Origin: Nostoc sp. 'Peltigera membranacea cyanobiont' 210A
Lineage (GTDB): Bacteria; Cyanobacteriota; Cyanobacteriia; Cyanobacteriales; Nostocaceae
Direction: 5' to 3'
Assembly: GCF_002246015.1 (NCBI RefSeq)
Contig: NZ_NOLJ01000002.1
Coordinates: 648,449-712,448, forward strand
DNA length: 64,000 bases
Below the pieces are notes generated by a model. The model had not been told where the DNA came from, made no database searches, and saw nothing but the letters and a program-made list of their open reading frames with translations. The translations under genes and the position numbers were made by a program. Shown piece after piece: positions 62,907 through 64,000 of this stretch; the first letter of the stretch is position 1; each line of letters opens with the position of its first letter.

Positions 62907-64000
62907 ATGAGAATCCTCAAGATCCAGACATTACGCGGCCCAAACTATTGGAGCATTCGACGCCACAAACTGATCGTCATGCGCCTCGATTTAGAAACCC
63001 TTGGCGAGACGCCCTCGAATGAAATCCCTGGCTTTTATGAAGGATTAGTTGAGGCGCTGCCGAGTCTGGAGGGTCACTATTGTTCGCCTGGCTGTCGCGG
63101 TGGTTTTCTGATGCGAGTCAAAGAAGGCACTATGATTGGCCACATAGTGGAACACGTAGCCTTAGAACTCCAAGAATTAGCTGGTATGCACGTCGGCTTT
63201 GGTCGCACCCGCGAAACTGCCACACCCGGAATTTACCAAGTAGTAATCGAGTACCTGAATGAGGAAGCGGGACGCTACGCTGGACGAGCCGCAGTAAGGC
63301 TGTGCCAGAGTATCGTTGATCGAGGCCGTTATCCCAAAGCAGAATTAGAGCAAGATATCCAAGACCTGAAAGACTTCACCCGTGATGCTTCTTTAGGCCC
63401 TTCCACCGAAGCGATCGTCAAAGAAGCAGAAAAAAGAGGCATTCCCTGGATGTCCCTGGAAGCCCGCTTTTTGATTCAGCTAGGCTACGGCGTCAACCAG
63501 AAGCGGATGCAGGCGACAATGACTGACAACACCAGCATTCTGGGTGTAGAACTAGCTTGCGATAAAGAAGCCACTAAACGTATCCTCGCTGCGGCTGGTG
63601 CGCCAGTACCCAGAGGTACAGTAATCAACTTCTTAGACGATTTAGAACAAGCCATTGAATTCGTTGGCGGCTATCCCATCGTTATCAAGCCACTAGATGG
63701 CAATCATGGACGTGGGATCACCATTGATATCAGAACTTGGGAAGAAGCTGAAGCCGGATATGAAGCTGCCAGACAAGTTTCCCGGTCAATTATTGTCGAA
63801 AGATATTACGTTGGACGTGACCACAGGGTACTGGTGGTAAATGGGAAAGTAGTAGCAGTAGCGGAACGTGTCCCGGCTCATGTCATCGGCAACGGCAGAT
63901 CCACCATCTCCGAACTAATCGAAGAAACCAACCTTGACCCGAATCGCGGTGAAGGACATGATAACGTCCTGACCAAAATTGAACTAGACCGCACCAGCTA
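62907..64000 (+). CDS. cphA: cyanophycin synthetase, 5' part (cut by window end)
   Basis: The first 364 codons lie in the window; the frame is open to the end and no stop is present. Protein starts MRILKIQTLRGPNYWSIRRH and continues with an N-terminal domain (about 1-160, GHIVEHVALELQELAGMHVGFGRTRET) and then the ATP-grasp domain: GVELACDKEATKRILAAAGAPVP, YPIVIKPLDGNHGRGI and VERYYVGRDHRVLVVNGKVVAVAERVPA. CphA polymerises Asp and Arg into cyanophycin, the nitrogen reserve of cyanobacteria. A full gene is about 900 codons, so more than half is missing here. 171 bp after cphB; no strong ribosome site is visible before the ATG. Confidence 0.97.
   Translation, partial: MRILKIQTLRGPNYWSIRRHKLIVMRLDLETLGETPSNEIPGFYEGLVEALPSLEGHYCSPGCRGGFLMRVKEGTMIGHIVEHVALELQELAGMHVGFGRTRETATPGIYQVVIEYLNEEAGRYAGRAAVRLCQSIVDRGRYPKAELEQDIQDLKDFTRDASLGPSTEAIVKEAEKRGIPWMSLEARFLIQLGYGVNQKRMQATMTDNTSILGVELACDKEATKRILAAAGAPVPRGTVINFLDDLEQAIEFVGGYPIVIKPLDGNHGRGITIDIRTWEEAEAGYEAARQVSRSIIVERYYVGRDHRVLVVNGKVVAVAERVPAHVIGNGRSTISELIEETNLDPNRGEGHDNVLTKIELDRTS

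Overview
The window is a stretch of chromosome from a filamentous, heterocyst/hormogonium-type cyanobacterium (Nostocales, most like Nostoc). Evidence: the cyanobacterial octamer GCGATCGC occurs throughout; there is a complete hormogonium polysaccharide (hps) locus; cyanophycin genes (cphB, cphA) sit at the right edge; there is a Flv1/Flv3 flavodiiron pair and a phylloquinone-pathway MenH; and gaps between genes are filled with the heptanucleotide repeats typical of Nostoc. No rRNA, tRNA, CRISPR array, prophage or intact transposase was found.

Layout. 1-360: 42-bp tandem repeats and a small MITE-like element. 361-4221 (minus): EcsC-like protein, a MazF-type toxin/antitoxin pair, and a hydrolase plus acyltransferase resembling the two halves of plant phytyl ester synthase. 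4601-9754 (plus): metG, a NYN-domain protein overlapping an LptC-like lipoprotein, a CsoR/InrS-type metal sensor, menH. 9779-17384: a membrane-anchored GH24-like muramidase that appears to start at CTG, an HpsJ-family protein with a glycosyltransferase, DUF502, nusB, ftsY. 17385-18743: a long gap holding a clean MITE and a structured RNA resembling 6S RNA. 18744-25039: RsbU-type phosphatase, a 13-repeat ankyrin protein, DUF4079, DUF1997, a TIC62-like reductase, a DUF2064 glycosyltransferase.

25070-36548 (minus) is the hps locus: giant HpsA, pseudopilins HpsB, C and D, a hairpin, glycosyltransferases HpsE, F and G, and a fourth pseudopilin. Together these would make and export the polysaccharide needed for gliding of hormogonia. 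37182-46433: clpB, a second MITE-like element with a 12-bp target duplication, gloA, eno, argC, ribBA and a HicBA pair. 46729-56141: flv1 and flv3, coaX, an orphan 148-aa protein, a hydrolase, a Nudix protein, a 55-residue basic protein, argH and a small membrane protein. 56248-64000: larB, an oligopeptide-type binding lipoprotein, a PIN / PD-(D/E)XK pair, trmD-ispF, cphB and the start of cphA (cut by the window end).

Most genes are housekeeping. The less ordinary material is the hps locus, the candidate 6S RNA, the PIN/nuclease pair, the PES-like pair, the CTG start, and a rich set of non-coding repeats. Three MITE-like elements carry similar palindromic cores between different termini, and heptamer arrays run exactly up to the start or stop codons of many genes.
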